A stretch of DNA of 64,000 bases from Comamonadaceae bacterium (GCA_027488215.1 JAIYCB010000044.1:1-64000); one strand, 5' to 3'. Counted from the stretch's first letter, positions 8,751-18,933 are shown. Notes: generated by a model from the letters alone, not told the origin. A program made the numbers and translations.

Positions 8751-9341
8751 ATGCAAATGAGAAAACACTCCAACATTCGCACTGTTTTGAGCAGCACCCT
8801 GGTCTGTCTTGGCTTGTGTGCCATATTGCCGGTCCAAGCCCAAATTTGCACTCGCGAATACGCTCCAGTCTGCGGCCAAATGGCCGGCAAAACGCCGCAA
8901 ACCTTCCCCAACCGATGCACACTTGACCATTCCCAAGCTCGCCATATCGCCGATGGAGAATGCACGCTTGCTCAATTGTCCTCATCGTTGCCCATGCCTG
9001 GCAGCGACGGCGACGCCCATGGCTGCAAAGCCTCTGCCGGTTACGCATGGAACGCCGAACTCGCCAGCTGCATCCGTCCCTGGATGAGCAGCGCCATCAC
9101 CCTCGAAGTTGCTGCACAACGTCACAAATGCATGGGCCGGATAGAGATGCATTGCTTGATGGTGCGCGAACTCCAACCGGATCAGAAAAAAACCCCATGG
9201 ACACCCCTGCTGGTCGAAATCGAGGGCTATGAACATCAAGCGGGCAGACGCCAAATCCTGCGGGTGCGCAAGGACCGACATGAAGATGTGCCCGCCGACG
9301 CCCCCAGCATCACCTACAAATTGATCAAATATCTGTCCTGA
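8751..9341 (+). CDS. Secreted protein with Kazal-like domain and DUF4377-like C-terminus
   Basis: 196 residues. A Sec signal peptide (about 1-30, ending near VQAQ) is followed by a cysteine-rich Kazal-type segment, ICTREYAPVCG with later Cys residues (about 32-70). Kazal domains inhibit serine proteases; bacterial ones are short and poorly characterised. The C-terminal half, with CMGRIEMHCLMVRE and IEGYEHQAGRRQILRVRKDR, resembles DUF4377 domains of secreted lipoprotein-like proteins; its function is unknown. It follows the FtsH paralogue after about 170 bases on the same strand. The inhibitor role is inferred only from the family; the target is unknown. Confidence 0.75.
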   Translation: MQMRKHSNIRTVLSSTLVCLGLCAILPVQAQICTREYAPVCGQMAGKTPQTFPNRCTLDHSQARHIADGECTLAQLSSSLPMPGSDGDAHGCKASAGYAWNAELASCIRPWMSSAITLEVAAQRHKCMGRIEMHCLMVRELQPDQKKTPWTPLLVEIEGYEHQAGRRQILRVRKDRHEDVPADAPSITYKLIKYLS

Positions 9342-9441
9342 CTCAACAGACTGGGATATCGAATCCGCCCAAGGTGTCTTTTGAAATGTGACATCGGGAT
9401 TGACCGACTGCCCGCACAATGGTGACTGAAAATTCACCGCA

Positions 9442-10707
9442 ATGGACACTACGATGAACGTCATGAACCAACAGAACCCCTTCCCCGCAGCCCAAAATTG
9501 CGACCCTGCTGAGCTGGGCTGGATGCAAGGCACGCCGCCTGCGGCCGACAAGGTGATCCGGTTTGCGGATGGCAGTGGTTATCGGTTTCCGCAGCTGCGC
9601 TGGAGCTTTGCGAATCAACGGCAGTTGGTGCCCACCGTCACGGTGTCGCGGGGGCTGGCGGCTTGCGCGCCCATGCCCGTTGCGGCGCGGGCTTTGCCCG
9701 ACATCCGCTACACACCGCTGGACGGTGGTGCCCCTTGCAGCTGGGCTGACATGATGGACGCGACCTACACCGATGCGCTGTTGGTGATGCACAAGGGGCA
9801 GGTGGTGTTTGAACATTTTGGTGGAGTGATGGGGCCTTTGCGCCAGCACATTGCCATGTCGGTGAGCAAGTCGTTCATGGGCTTGCTGGCCGCGTGTCTG
9901 GTGGCCGAGGGCGCGCTCGACGAGGCGCAGCGGGTGGCGCATAACGTGCCCGAGCTGGCTGGCAGTGGTTTTGGCCAGGCCACGGTGCGCCAGGTCATGG
10001 ACATGACCACGGGGATTGACTACACCGAAAACTATGCCGACCCGCAAGCCGAAATCTGGAACCACATGCGCGCTGGCGGGGTGTTGCCCTGCCCGCCTGG
10101 CTACAACGGACCCGGCAGTTTTGACGCTTATTTGCCAACCGTGCGTCCGCTGGGCGAGCATGGCCAGCAATTCACCTACCGCACTGCCAACACCGATGTG
10201 CTGGGCTGGATCGTGCGCCGCGTGACGGGGCAAAACACCGAGCAGATGCTGTCCGAGCGCATCTGGCAACCCATGGGGGCCGAGCTCGATGCCTTTTACT
10301 CCGTTGACCCTCTGGGCACCGCTTTTGCGGGGGGTGGACTGAACACCGGCCTGCGCGATCTGGCGCGTTTTGGCGAATTGGTGCGCAACCACGGTCGTGT
10401 CAATGGGCGTCAAGTTTTGCCGGAGGCGGCGGTGGCCGACACTTTGGCCGGTGCAGATCCGGCACGTTTTGCGGCCAACGGCCCCGCCACCCTGAAGGGC
10501 TGGAGCTACCGCAACATGTGGTGGGTGTCGCACAACGCGCATGGGGCGGTGATGGCGCGGGGCGTGCATGGGCAAAACATCTACATCGACCCCAAGGCCG
10601 AGATGGTGATCGCGCGCTATGCCTCGCATCCCGTAGCGGCCAACATCGCCAACGACGTGCACACCCTGCCCGCCTACCATGCGATGGCGCTGGCTTTGCT
10701 GGCTTGA
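9442..10707 (+). CDS. Serine hydrolase, class C beta-lactamase-like fold (EstB/NylB-like)
   Basis: 421 residues of the penicillin-binding/beta-lactamase superfamily. The catalytic SxxK tetrad is SVSK (about residue 138), the Tyr-x-Asn motif is YRTAN (residues about 245-250), and an HGQN motif near residue 375 replaces KTG. The latter replacement is typical of esterases and 6-aminohexanoate-dimer hydrolases rather than true beta-lactamases. No obvious signal peptide is present. It ends 44 bases before argH on the same strand. The natural substrate cannot be deduced; resistance to antibiotics is not implied. Confidence 0.85.
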   Translation: MDTTMNVMNQQNPFPAAQNCDPAELGWMQGTPPAADKVIRFADGSGYRFPQLRWSFANQRQLVPTVTVSRGLAACAPMPVAARALPDIRYTPLDGGAPCSWADMMDATYTDALLVMHKGQVVFEHFGGVMGPLRQHIAMSVSKSFMGLLAACLVAEGALDEAQRVAHNVPELAGSGFGQATVRQVMDMTTGIDYTENYADPQAEIWNHMRAGGVLPCPPGYNGPGSFDAYLPTVRPLGEHGQQFTYRTANTDVLGWIVRRVTGQNTEQMLSERIWQPMGAELDAFYSVDPLGTAFAGGGLNTGLRDLARFGELVRNHGRVNGRQVLPEAAVADTLAGADPARFAANGPATLKGWSYRNMWWVSHNAHGAVMARGVHGQNIYIDPKAEMVIARYASHPVAANIANDVHTLPAYHAMALALLA

Positions 10708-10751
10708 GGGGCCCAAAGGGCCGCCTTGAAGCCCGATAAAATCCCTCTCTT

Positions 10752-12200
<1,449 letters not shown>

Positions 12201-12240
12201 GCCTGCTCGTCGGCATGGGGCACTGCCAGCCTCATGCGGA

Positions 12241-12888
12241 CTATTTCTTTTGCACCGGATTGGCCAACAGCAAGTGGGCCGGATAGGCCCGCATGAACTC
12301 GCGGGCTTTGTCGATGGGGGCGCTGAGCCAGGCGCCGTAGGCGCCTTCGTTCAGGATGGCGGGCATCCGTTTTTCGTTGCTGTTTTGGCCATAGCGGTTC
12401 ATCAAGGCGTGGCTGTTGGCGTTCACCGTGAGCAGGGTGAAGCTGGTGATTTCTTCACCGTCTTTGGCCCAACTTTCCCACAAACCCGCCACCCCCATGG
12501 GCTGGCCGTCCACCCGTGCTATGCGGGTGGGCACGGCTTTGCGGCTGCGCCAGTCGTCTTCGAAAAACGCCTGCATCGGGATGATGCAGCGCTGGCCTTT
12601 CAGCCAAATCTCGCGCGTGGCCGTGGCAGTGCTCATGGTTTCATATCGGGTCACGGCCAACTTGGTGGACCGCAGCTTGGCGTCAGACGCCGACTTGACC
12701 CAGGTGGGCACCAGGCCGAATTGGCCCTCGGCCAGCTCCAGCCCCGCTTCAGCCTCCAGCGTCTTGCGGATGAAAAAACCCGGCTGGCGTGGCCAGGCCT
12801 CTTTGCCCAGCAGGGCATCGGGCGGGACGATGCCAAAGGCCTCGGCATACTGGTCGGGGCTTTTCAGGCATTCGTATTGGGTGCTCAT
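12241..12888 (-). CDS. SRAP (YedK/HMCES)-family protein lacking catalytic residues
   Basis: 215 residues matching the SOS-response-associated peptidase fold, which crosslinks to abasic sites in single-stranded DNA through Cys2. Conserved framework is visible: GLVPTWV (about 58-64), ETM (83-85), [10 protein letters not shown] (101-110, with the family Glu110), and LWESW (136-140). However, the N-terminus is MSTQYEC, where active relatives have MC at positions 1-2. The usual N-A-R-x-E-T is V-T-R-Y-E-T, and the His region is [10 protein letters not shown]. So Cys2, Asn and His are all replaced. Start at ATG 12888 is inferred by homology. The gene is divergent from rluE, 58 bases away. Confidence 0.8.
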   Translation of the reverse strand: MSTQYECLKSPDQYAEAFGIVPPDALLGKEAWPRQPGFFIRKTLEAEAGLELAEGQFGLVPTWVKSASDAKLRSTKLAVTRYETMSTATATREIWLKGQRCIIPMQAFFEDDWRSRKAVPTRIARVDGQPMGVAGLWESWAKDGEEITSFTLLTVNANSHALMNRYGQNSNEKRMPAILNEGAYGAWLSAPIDKAREFMRAYPAHLLLANPVQKK

Positions 12889-12946
12889 GCGGTCCATGCT
12901 AACCGACCTGATACGCTCAGCGCTCGATGACAAGACTTGCCCGCCC

Positions 12947-13477
12947 ATGCTGATCCGCTTCAACAAGCCCTATGGCGTGCTCAGCCAGTTCACCCCAGAA
13001 GGGCGCTGGCGCGGCCTCAAGGACCACATCGACCTGCCCGGTGTTTACGTGGCAGGCCGACTGGATGCCGACAGCGAAGGTTTGCTTCTGCTGACGGACG
13101 ATGGCCAGCTGCAGGCGCGCATCGCCGACCCGCGCTTCAAAATGGAAAAGACTTATCTGGTGCAGGTGGAGGGCGTGGTGAGCGACCAGGCGCTCAAAGC
13201 CCTGACCCAGGGCGTGATGCTTAACGACGGCCCCACCCTGCCCGCCCGCGCCAGCGCGGTGCAGCCGCCCGCTGACCTGTGGCCACGCAATCCGCCGATT
13301 CGCGAGCGCCAGAACATCCCCACCTCTTGGCTGGAGTTGGTGATTCGAGAAGGCCGCAACCGCCAGGTGCGCCGCATGACCGCCGCCGTGGGTTTGCCCA
13401 CGCTGCGCCTGATCCGCACCGCTGTGGGGCCTTACAACCTGGACGATTTGCCCACCGGAACTTGGCAGTCCATCTGA
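12947..13477 (+). CDS. rluE: 23S rRNA pseudouridine synthase, RluE-type (RsuA family)
   Basis: A 176-residue RsuA-family synthase. In E. coli RluE modifies U2457 of 23S rRNA. The sequence starts at [16 protein letters not shown] and carries the catalytic Asp in [14 protein letters not shown] (about 38-51). The conserved [11 protein letters not shown]rg motif lies near 142-151. There is no N-terminal S4 domain, consistent with RluE rather than RsuA or RluB/F. The in-frame extension upstream of ATG 12947 overlaps the divergent SRAP gene and is not used. Confidence 0.9.
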   Translation: MLIRFNKPYGVLSQFTPEGRWRGLKDHIDLPGVYVAGRLDADSEGLLLLTDDGQLQARIADPRFKMEKTYLVQVEGVVSDQALKALTQGVMLNDGPTLPARASAVQPPADLWPRNPPIRERQNIPTSWLELVIREGRNRQVRRMTAAVGLPTLRLIRTAVGPYNLDDLPTGTWQSI

Positions 13478-13566
13478 GTCCGAGGCATTGATTTGCGCCA
13501 ACGCGACGCAGGTGCCCGGCGTCTTCCTGCACAATCGCGCATCTTTCAACCCCCAAGGGAACCCCC

Positions 13567-14205
13567 ATGTCTGAATTGCTGAACAAACTCGAATGGCGCT
13601 ATGCCTGCAAAAAAATGGACCCGACCAAGGTCGTGCCGCAAGACAAGGTGGACCGCATCGTCGAAGCTGCCCGCTTGGCCCCCACCTCCAGCGGACTGCA
13701 GCCTTTCGAAATCATCGTCGTGACCAACAATGCCGTGCGCGAGCAGATCAAGCCCAAAGCCTGGGGCCAGGGTCAGATCACGGACGGCTCGCACCTTTTG
13801 GTATTTGCCGCTTGGGACAACTACACGGCCGAACGCATCAACATGATGTTTGACATGACCAACGCGCAGCGCGGCGGCACCAACGAAGGCTGGGAAAACT
13901 ACCGCCAGATGTTGCTCAAAAACTACCCTGCCCGCACGCCCGAGGTGAACTACGAACACGCGGCTCGCCAGGCCTACATCGGTTTGGGCGCAGCCTTGAT
14001 CGCTGCCGCTTTTGAAGAAGTGGACGCCACGCCCATGGAAGGCTTTGACCCCAAAGCCGTAGACGAAATTTTGGGCCTGCGCGCGCGCGGCCTGCGCAGC
14101 GTGGTCATCGTGCCCCTGGGCTACCGCGCCAGTGAAGGCGACTGGTTGGCGAACCTGAAAAAGGTGCGCCGACCCACCGCCCAGTTCGTGACCGAAGTCA
14201 AATGA
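13567..14205 (+). CDS. NAD(P)H-dependent nitroreductase-family flavoprotein
   Basis: 212 residues of the FMN-dependent nitroreductase superfamily (NfsB/YdgI-like). Motifs are LEWRYACKKMDP near the N-terminus, the FMN-contact ARLAPTSSGLQPF (about 33-46), and the C-terminal GLRARGLRSVVIVPLGYR (about 175-192). These enzymes reduce quinones, flavins or nitro compounds; the physiological substrate is unknown. The start is supported by AAGGG seven bases upstream. A perfect 10-base-pair terminator-like hairpin follows at 14247. Confidence 0.85.
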   Translation: MSELLNKLEWRYACKKMDPTKVVPQDKVDRIVEAARLAPTSSGLQPFEIIVVTNNAVREQIKPKAWGQGQITDGSHLLVFAAWDNYTAERINMMFDMTNAQRGGTNEGWENYRQMLLKNYPARTPEVNYEHAARQAYIGLGAALIAAAFEEVDATPMEGFDPKAVDEILGLRARGLRSVVIVPLGYRASEGDWLANLKKVRRPTAQFVTEVK

Positions 14206-14246
14206 TGTCCAGGCCCGCTGACAACGGGCAGTCTTGATCCCCCCAG

Positions 14247-14269
14247 AAAGCCGCAGATTCTGCGGCTTT
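14247..14269 (+). terminator. Hairpin after the nitroreductase gene
   Basis: AAAGCCGCAG / CTGCGGCTTT with a three-base loop, a perfect ten-base-pair stem about 40 bases after the stop, followed by TTTGTGCTTTAA. The T-tract is short, so efficiency is uncertain. It also separates the nitroreductase from the small basic ORF at 14323. Confidence 0.65.
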
Positions 14270-14322
14270 GTGCTTTAACATCAATGGTTTCCCAAGTCGG
14301 GATGTCTACCCAAGGAAACACC

Positions 14323-14463
14323 ATGGCCAAAGGCGAACAACGCAGCAACAAAATGGCCAAGAAGCCAAAGAAAGACACGTCGCCCCCGAAGACGTTCACA
14401 TCTGACCGCCCCATCGCCCCGACCACCTTGGTAGCGCCTCGCGGCAAAGTCAAAGACAAGTAA
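14323..14463 (+). CDS. Small basic conserved-type protein, 46 residues
   Basis: ATG at 14323 with AAGGA six bases upstream opens a 46-codon frame rich in Lys, Pro and Thr: it begins MAKGEQRSNKMAKKPKKD and ends RGKVKDK. There is no membrane segment. Short proteins beginning MAKG(E/Q)QRSNKE are, as far as I recall, widespread in Burkholderiales, with unknown role. A second in-frame ATG at 14302 has no ribosome site. The gene is followed after 39 bases by an RluA-type synthase on the same strand. It is below common length cut-offs and easily missed. Confidence 0.7.
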   Translation: MAKGEQRSNKMAKKPKKDTSPPKTFTSDRPIAPTTLVAPRGKVKDK

Positions 14464-14502
14464 TTTTTCGGCCAAGCGCCCTGCTCGCCTGGCCTGCCCT
14501 GC

Positions 14503-15180
14503 ATGATTCTGATCCACGAAGACGAGCACCTGCTGGTGCTGGAAAAACCCAGCGGCTTGCTGTCGGTGCCTGGTCGCGGCCCGGAAAAGCAGGACTGCCT
14601 GTCCAAACGGGTCCAAGACCGTTACACCGAAGCCCTGATCGTGCACCGCCTGGACCAGGACACTTCGGGCCTCTTGCTCATGGCAAGGGGCATTGAAGCG
14701 CAGCGTCGCCTGAGCAAGTTGTTTGAAACCCGCCAGGTCAAAAAACGCTACGTGGCGGTGGTGGCGGGTCAGCCTTTGCAATCCCAAGCGGCCGTGGTGC
14801 CCGACGAAGAAGGCTGGCGCACCATCGACGGCCCCATCCTGCTCGACTGGGAACGCCGACCGTTGCACATCATCCACCCCGATGGCAAAGCCAGTCGCAG
14901 CCGCTGGCGTGCGCTGCAAACCAGCGACAGGGCCAGCCTGATTGAGCTCGAACCCGTCACGGGCCGAACCCACCAGCTGCGCGTACACCTTCAAAGCATT
15001 GGCCACCCAATGCTGGGCGACTCGCTGTATGCACCGCCCGACATCAAGGCGCTGAGCCCCCGCTTGCTGCTGCATGCCCAAGAACTGGCTTTTGTGCACC
15101 CTTTTACCGAGCAAGCCTTGGCATTCAAGGCGCCGGTGCAATGGTCGGCCACATTGCCATTCATCGCACCCCTGCCCTGA
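14503..15180 (+). CDS. RluA-family pseudouridine synthase
   Basis: 225 residues with the RluA catalytic motif HRLDQDTSGLLL (about 47-58, Asp nucleophile) and the C-terminal GRTHQLRVHLQSIGHPMLGD box (about 155-174). There is no S4 domain. The size fits RluA (dual 23S U746 / tRNA U32) or a closely related single-domain member. The ATG has no obvious ribosome site. It converges with the DMT permease, whose stop is only five bases away. Confidence 0.88.
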   Translation: MILIHEDEHLLVLEKPSGLLSVPGRGPEKQDCLSKRVQDRYTEALIVHRLDQDTSGLLLMARGIEAQRRLSKLFETRQVKKRYVAVVAGQPLQSQAAVVPDEEGWRTIDGPILLDWERRPLHIIHPDGKASRSRWRALQTSDRASLIELEPVTGRTHQLRVHLQSIGHPMLGDSLYAPPDIKALSPRLLLHAQELAFVHPFTEQALAFKAPVQWSATLPFIAPLP

Positions 15181-15184
15181 GCGA

Positions 15185-16084
15185 TCAGGCCTTGTCTGCA
15201 CCCTTCATGCGGGCCGATACCAAGCCACACAGAACCACCAAGCCCATGCCTGTGAAAGCCAGCGCGTCGGGTATGTGGTCAAACAGCCACCAGCCCATCA
15301 GCGTGGAAAAACCTACCCCGGTGTAGAGGAAAGGCGAGACCACTGAAGCCGGGGCTTTGGAAAAGGCCACGATCAACAAGTATTGGCCCAGTGTGGCTGC
15401 CAGGCCCACTAAGAGCAGCAGTGCCCATTCCTGCCCGCTTTGTGGTGTGACCCAAGCGTTGAGCACCAGCAGCGTGCTCACAGCCCAACCCACCCAGCCA
15501 GTGTACAACTGCATCACGGCCGGGTCTTCGGTGCGTGTCATGTGGCTGGTCACGGCCTGAAACACGGCGTAAGTCAGCACTACCGTGAGCGCCATCCAGC
15601 CGACCGAGCTGTCGACCTGCCCACCCGGTCGGATGACCAGCATGGCCCCGATCAGACCGCCCACCACCATGAGCCAGCGCAGCAGCGAGACTTGCTCCTT
15701 CATGACAAAACGGGCCAGCGCCGTGAGCATCAAGGGTGTGAGCATCACGGTGGCGGTGAACTCGGCCACCGGCATCCGCTGCAAACAATAAAAGGCCAGC
15801 AGGCTGCATGAGACCATGAGCAAGCCGCGCAGCAACTGCCAGCGCAGGCTGTGCGTGCGCCACATGGTGCGGCCCCGCACCGGGGCGAGTACCAAAGCGG
15901 TGCCCACCGCCTGCACCGCGTAGCGAAACCACAGCACCATCACGGGTGTAACGCTGATCATGACCCATTTGCTGAGGGCATCGCTGAAGCTCAAGCTGGC
16001 CATGGCCAGCATGGCAAAGAGGACACCAGGGCCCAACCAGACCGCACGGCCCAGTGTTTCATTGGCATTTGTGCTTTTATGCAA
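15185..16084 (-). CDS. DMT-superfamily (EamA) permease
   Basis: About 299 residues with ten predicted transmembrane helices in two EamA repeats, e.g. VMLWFRYAVQAVGTALVL, LLAFYCLQRMPVAEFTATVMLTP split across the first repeat, and a second repeat ending TGMGLVVLCGLVSA. Such transporters export metabolites; the substrate is unknown. The start is uncertain: TTG 16084 has a GGGGG tract seven bases upstream and gives a normal family length. The first ATG in frame after it would shorten helix 1. The much longer open frame upstream is low-quality sequence. Confidence 0.82.
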   Translation of the reverse strand: MHKSTNANETLGRAVWLGPGVLFAMLAMASLSFSDALSKWVMISVTPVMVLWFRYAVQAVGTALVLAPVRGRTMWRTHSLRWQLLRGLLMVSCSLLAFYCLQRMPVAEFTATVMLTPLMLTALARFVMKEQVSLLRWLMVVGGLIGAMLVIRPGGQVDSSVGWMALTVVLTYAVFQAVTSHMTRTEDPAVMQLYTGWVGWAVSTLLVLNAWVTPQSGQEWALLLLVGLAATLGQYLLIVAFSKAPASVVSPFLYTGVGFSTLMGWWLFDHIPDALAFTGMGLVVLCGLVSARMKGADKA

Positions 16085-16250
16085 GCTAGACCCCCAGATC
16101 ACAAAACTTATTCTTACATGCCAGTGTCGGCATACCCAGTCACCTGCGCAAAACGGCAGCCGGGTCATGTCATCGGAATGGTCATCAGAACAAGGACCAG
16201 CAAAGCAATCGCCCGATAAAATAGCAACTTTGTACTGAGTCTGACTGTCC

Positions 16251-17465
16251 ATGTTGTTTTCCCCTTTTGAGCCAAGGCGCTGTTCCCAGAAGTGGCATCT
16301 CCGCCACCTGGCCACGTTGGTCTTGTCCATCACTTCGATCGTGTGGGCATCAGCAGTGCCGGCACAAAGCTCTTCGGCTGCCGAAGAATCCATCAAAAAA
16401 GCCATTCAGAGCGGACAACTCGAACAAGCCCGTCAACTGGTACAAAAAGAACGCAAGAACGCGCCCCAGGCGGTGCAATGGCGTTTCATGGAGGGGGTGA
16501 TCCAGGCCCAGCAGGGTCAAATCGACAAGGCCATCGACACCTTCAAACAAATCACCCAAACACATCCTGAACACTCAGAGGCCTACAACAATCTGGGCGT
16601 GCTGTATGCGTCCAAAGGCCAACTGGAGACTTCAAAGGCTTTTTTGGAAAAAGCCCTGCAAACCCACCCCAGCTACGCAGCAGCCCATCGCAACCTGTCT
16701 GATGTGCACAGCCAATTGGCCAAACAAACCTATGCCAAGGCCCTGCAGGTCGACCCCAAAGCCAAGGCCAGCGCGCCTCAATTGACCTTGCTGGGCAGCA
16801 TGGGGGCCGAGCAACGTAGTCTAGAACCGGCTCAAAATGTGGCCTCACTGACACGGCCTGCCGCATCGACTCCCAACCCAACGCCAAGCTCCACAAGCGC
16901 AGCGACACCGGCTTCAGGACCGGCTTCAACACCGGCATCCGCGACTGCAAACACAACTGCCAAATCGACCAGCAACACGCCCGCTGTGGCGCCAACTGCG
17001 AGCGCTTCGGCAACCCCCACCGTCCCCGTGGCTCAAGCTAAACCCAGCCCGCCCGTCGCGGTGTCAGCGCCAGCTTCAGCGCCTACACCTCCCAAAACAA
17101 CAGCCCCAAGGGTCGAAACCCGACAGGCTGACCGGGCTGCCATCGAAAAAGCTTTGCAGGACTGGGCCAAAGCCTGGAGCGAGAAGAACATGGCGCGCTA
17201 TTACGCCGCCTATGCCAACAACTTCGTACCCGCCAACCGGGTCAGCCGAGCACAATGGGAAAGTGACCGCCGTGCCCGTATCGTGTCCAAAAAATCAATT
17301 TCGGTGGAAGTCAAGGAGATACAAATCTCCTTCGATGGCGAGAGCGCAACGGCTCGCTTCCAGCAAATGTACCGCTCGGACAATTTGAAGGGAAACAGTC
17401 GCAAGACCCTGGACATGGTGCGTCAAGGTAACCGCTGGCTGATCGTTCGAGAGTCGGTGAATTGA
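16251..17465 (+). CDS. Secreted TPR protein with NTF2-like (Cds6/SnoaL-type) C-terminal domain
   Basis: 404 residues: a Sec signal peptide (about 1-39), tetratricopeptide repeats (about 45-170; AYNNLGVLYASKGQLE is a typical unit), a low-complexity Ala/Pro/Thr/Ser linker (about 190-285), and a C-terminal domain (about 290-404, starting RAAIEKALQDWAKAWSEKN). The last resembles the NTF2-like domain attached to L,D-transpeptidases such as Cds6. Its stop overlaps the L,D-transpeptidase start (TTGA), so the two are probably translated together and likely act in periplasmic peptidoglycan remodelling. This is an inference from architecture and coupling. Confidence 0.8.
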   Translation: MLFSPFEPRRCSQKWHLRHLATLVLSITSIVWASAVPAQSSSAAEESIKKAIQSGQLEQARQLVQKERKNAPQAVQWRFMEGVIQAQQGQIDKAIDTFKQITQTHPEHSEAYNNLGVLYASKGQLETSKAFLEKALQTHPSYAAAHRNLSDVHSQLAKQTYAKALQVDPKAKASAPQLTLLGSMGAEQRSLEPAQNVASLTRPAASTPNPTPSSTSAATPASGPASTPASATANTTAKSTSNTPAVAPTASASATPTVPVAQAKPSPPVAVSAPASAPTPPKTTAPRVETRQADRAAIEKALQDWAKAWSEKNMARYYAAYANNFVPANRVSRAQWESDRRARIVSKKSISVEVKEIQISFDGESATARFQQMYRSDNLKGNSRKTLDMVRQGNRWLIVRESVN

Positions 17466-18871
17466 GACATCAAAGCGGCTTGCCGCCATCCGAGCATCAA
17501 GGCCAGCATTGGACCAGACCATTTGCAGTCTCCTTGTCCAAGCCCCGGTCGTGGCGACTTAAATGGCTAGGCTGGATAGGCGTGATGATGATCTTGATGG
17601 CCTGGCTCTGGTGGTGGACTGACACCGGAGAGTCTCGCATCAGAAACACCTGGAATCAAGTGAGCCTCGGGATGGGCTTGCCTTCATCGACAGCTCTGCA
17701 GTGGCGTCTGGCATTCGACCCGCTGGCTGAGGGTTCACAGTTGCCCAACGCACCAGATCCCGAGCAATGGGTGAGGCAAATTTACGCCCAATTGGGCGAA
17801 GGCGAAAGGGCCCAGGCCCTGGCCACAGCCAGCGTGCTGGCCGAACGGTTTCCCAACTTCCAGCTTGGGCAGCTGCTTTACGCTGATTTGCTCAACATCA
17901 GCTCCGCCAACCCCGTGAACTGGCCTGCTGCGGACGACGCCAACGCGCCCTCTTCGCGCAAACGCCTGGACGAGCTGATCCTGGAAGCCAAACGCCGACT
18001 GCAGCACGACAGTGTGCAAAGCCTGCAGGGGAAAATTCCATCTGCCCTGGCCTACCTCAGTCCCAAACAAACCTATGTGGCTGCCGTCGACGCCTCCAAA
18101 TCTCGTCTGTACTGGTTTGAAAACCGCAGTGGTCAAGATGGGCGTTTGCAGTTGCACCTGGTCAAGCAAAGCTATATCTCGCTGGGCATCAACGGGGTTG
18201 GCAAGGACAAGGAAGGCGATGGCAAAACGCCTTTGGGTGTTTACTTCATTCTGCGCAATTTGCCAGGCGATGCGCTGCCCGATTTGTTTGGGGCGGGGGC
18301 CTTGACGCTGAACTACCCCAATGCGATAGACCTGATGCGGAAAAAAACAGGCTCCGGTATCTGGCTGCATGGCACGCCCAGTGCCCAATACGCCAGAGCG
18401 CCCGAATCCACAGACGGCTGTGTTGTGCTTTCCAACCCTGAAATGGGGCAATTGCTGCAAATGCCCGAGCTGCGCATGACACCCGTGATCATTGCAGAGC
18501 GGCTTGAATGGGTGAATGCAGAACAAGCCGGGCAGACATTTTCCGCGTTCAAACCCACGCTGGACTTGTGGCTCAGCGCACGCAATGGCCGCGACCCAGA
18601 GGTTCTGAAAGTCCACTACAGCCAGCGTTATGAACAAGACAATATGGGCCTTGCGCAAGTTTGGCCTCGACTGGCCCAAACCACATTGGGTTATGGTCAA
18701 AACCAAGCACTCGAGTTGGTGTCCGTTCTGCAATGGAAAGACCAGGACAACACCATGGTCGTGACCATGAAAGACCCCAATCAAAGCCATACCAATGGCG
18801 CAGCCTATTTGCGCACCTATTGGCAAAAAGAAGACGGCCAATGGCGGCTGGTGTTTCAAGGGCCCACCTGA
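17462..18871 (+). CDS. L,D-transpeptidase (YkuD) with NTF2-like tail
   Basis: About 469 residues. A single membrane anchor lies at about 35-52. The YkuD domain (about 203-345) carries HGT (303-305) and the catalytic Cys320 in STDGCVVLSN. In the family this Cys attacks meso-DAP tetrapeptides to form 3-3 crosslinks or attach lipoproteins. A C-terminal region (about 365-469) has an NTF2-like pattern similar to the partner gene. The start is a TTG overlapping the preceding stop; an internal start cannot be excluded since no strong ribosome site is visible. Confidence 0.85.
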   Translation: MRHQSGLPPSEHQGQHWTRPFAVSLSKPRSWRLKWLGWIGVMMILMAWLWWWTDTGESRIRNTWNQVSLGMGLPSSTALQWRLAFDPLAEGSQLPNAPDPEQWVRQIYAQLGEGERAQALATASVLAERFPNFQLGQLLYADLLNISSANPVNWPAADDANAPSSRKRLDELILEAKRRLQHDSVQSLQGKIPSALAYLSPKQTYVAAVDASKSRLYWFENRSGQDGRLQLHLVKQSYISLGINGVGKDKEGDGKTPLGVYFILRNLPGDALPDLFGAGALTLNYPNAIDLMRKKTGSGIWLHGTPSAQYARAPESTDGCVVLSNPEMGQLLQMPELRMTPVIIAERLEWVNAEQAGQTFSAFKPTLDLWLSARNGRDPEVLKVHYSQRYEQDNMGLAQVWPRLAQTTLGYGQNQALELVSVLQWKDQDNTMVVTMKDPNQSHTNGAAYLRTYWQKEDGQWRLVFQGPT

Positions 18872-18933
18872 TTGACCACGGGCACGCAAACATCAACGAA
18901 TCCCCAACCCGAGCAGCACCTATCGTGACCAGC

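Noticed and set aside
9442..10707. True beta-lactamase / resistance gene
   Set aside because: HGQN replaces the KTG motif and there is no signal peptide; better explained as an esterase-type serine hydrolase.
15185..16405. Long upstream extension of the DMT permease frame
   Set aside because: The extra 100 residues have no membrane helices, and family length fits a later start near 16084.
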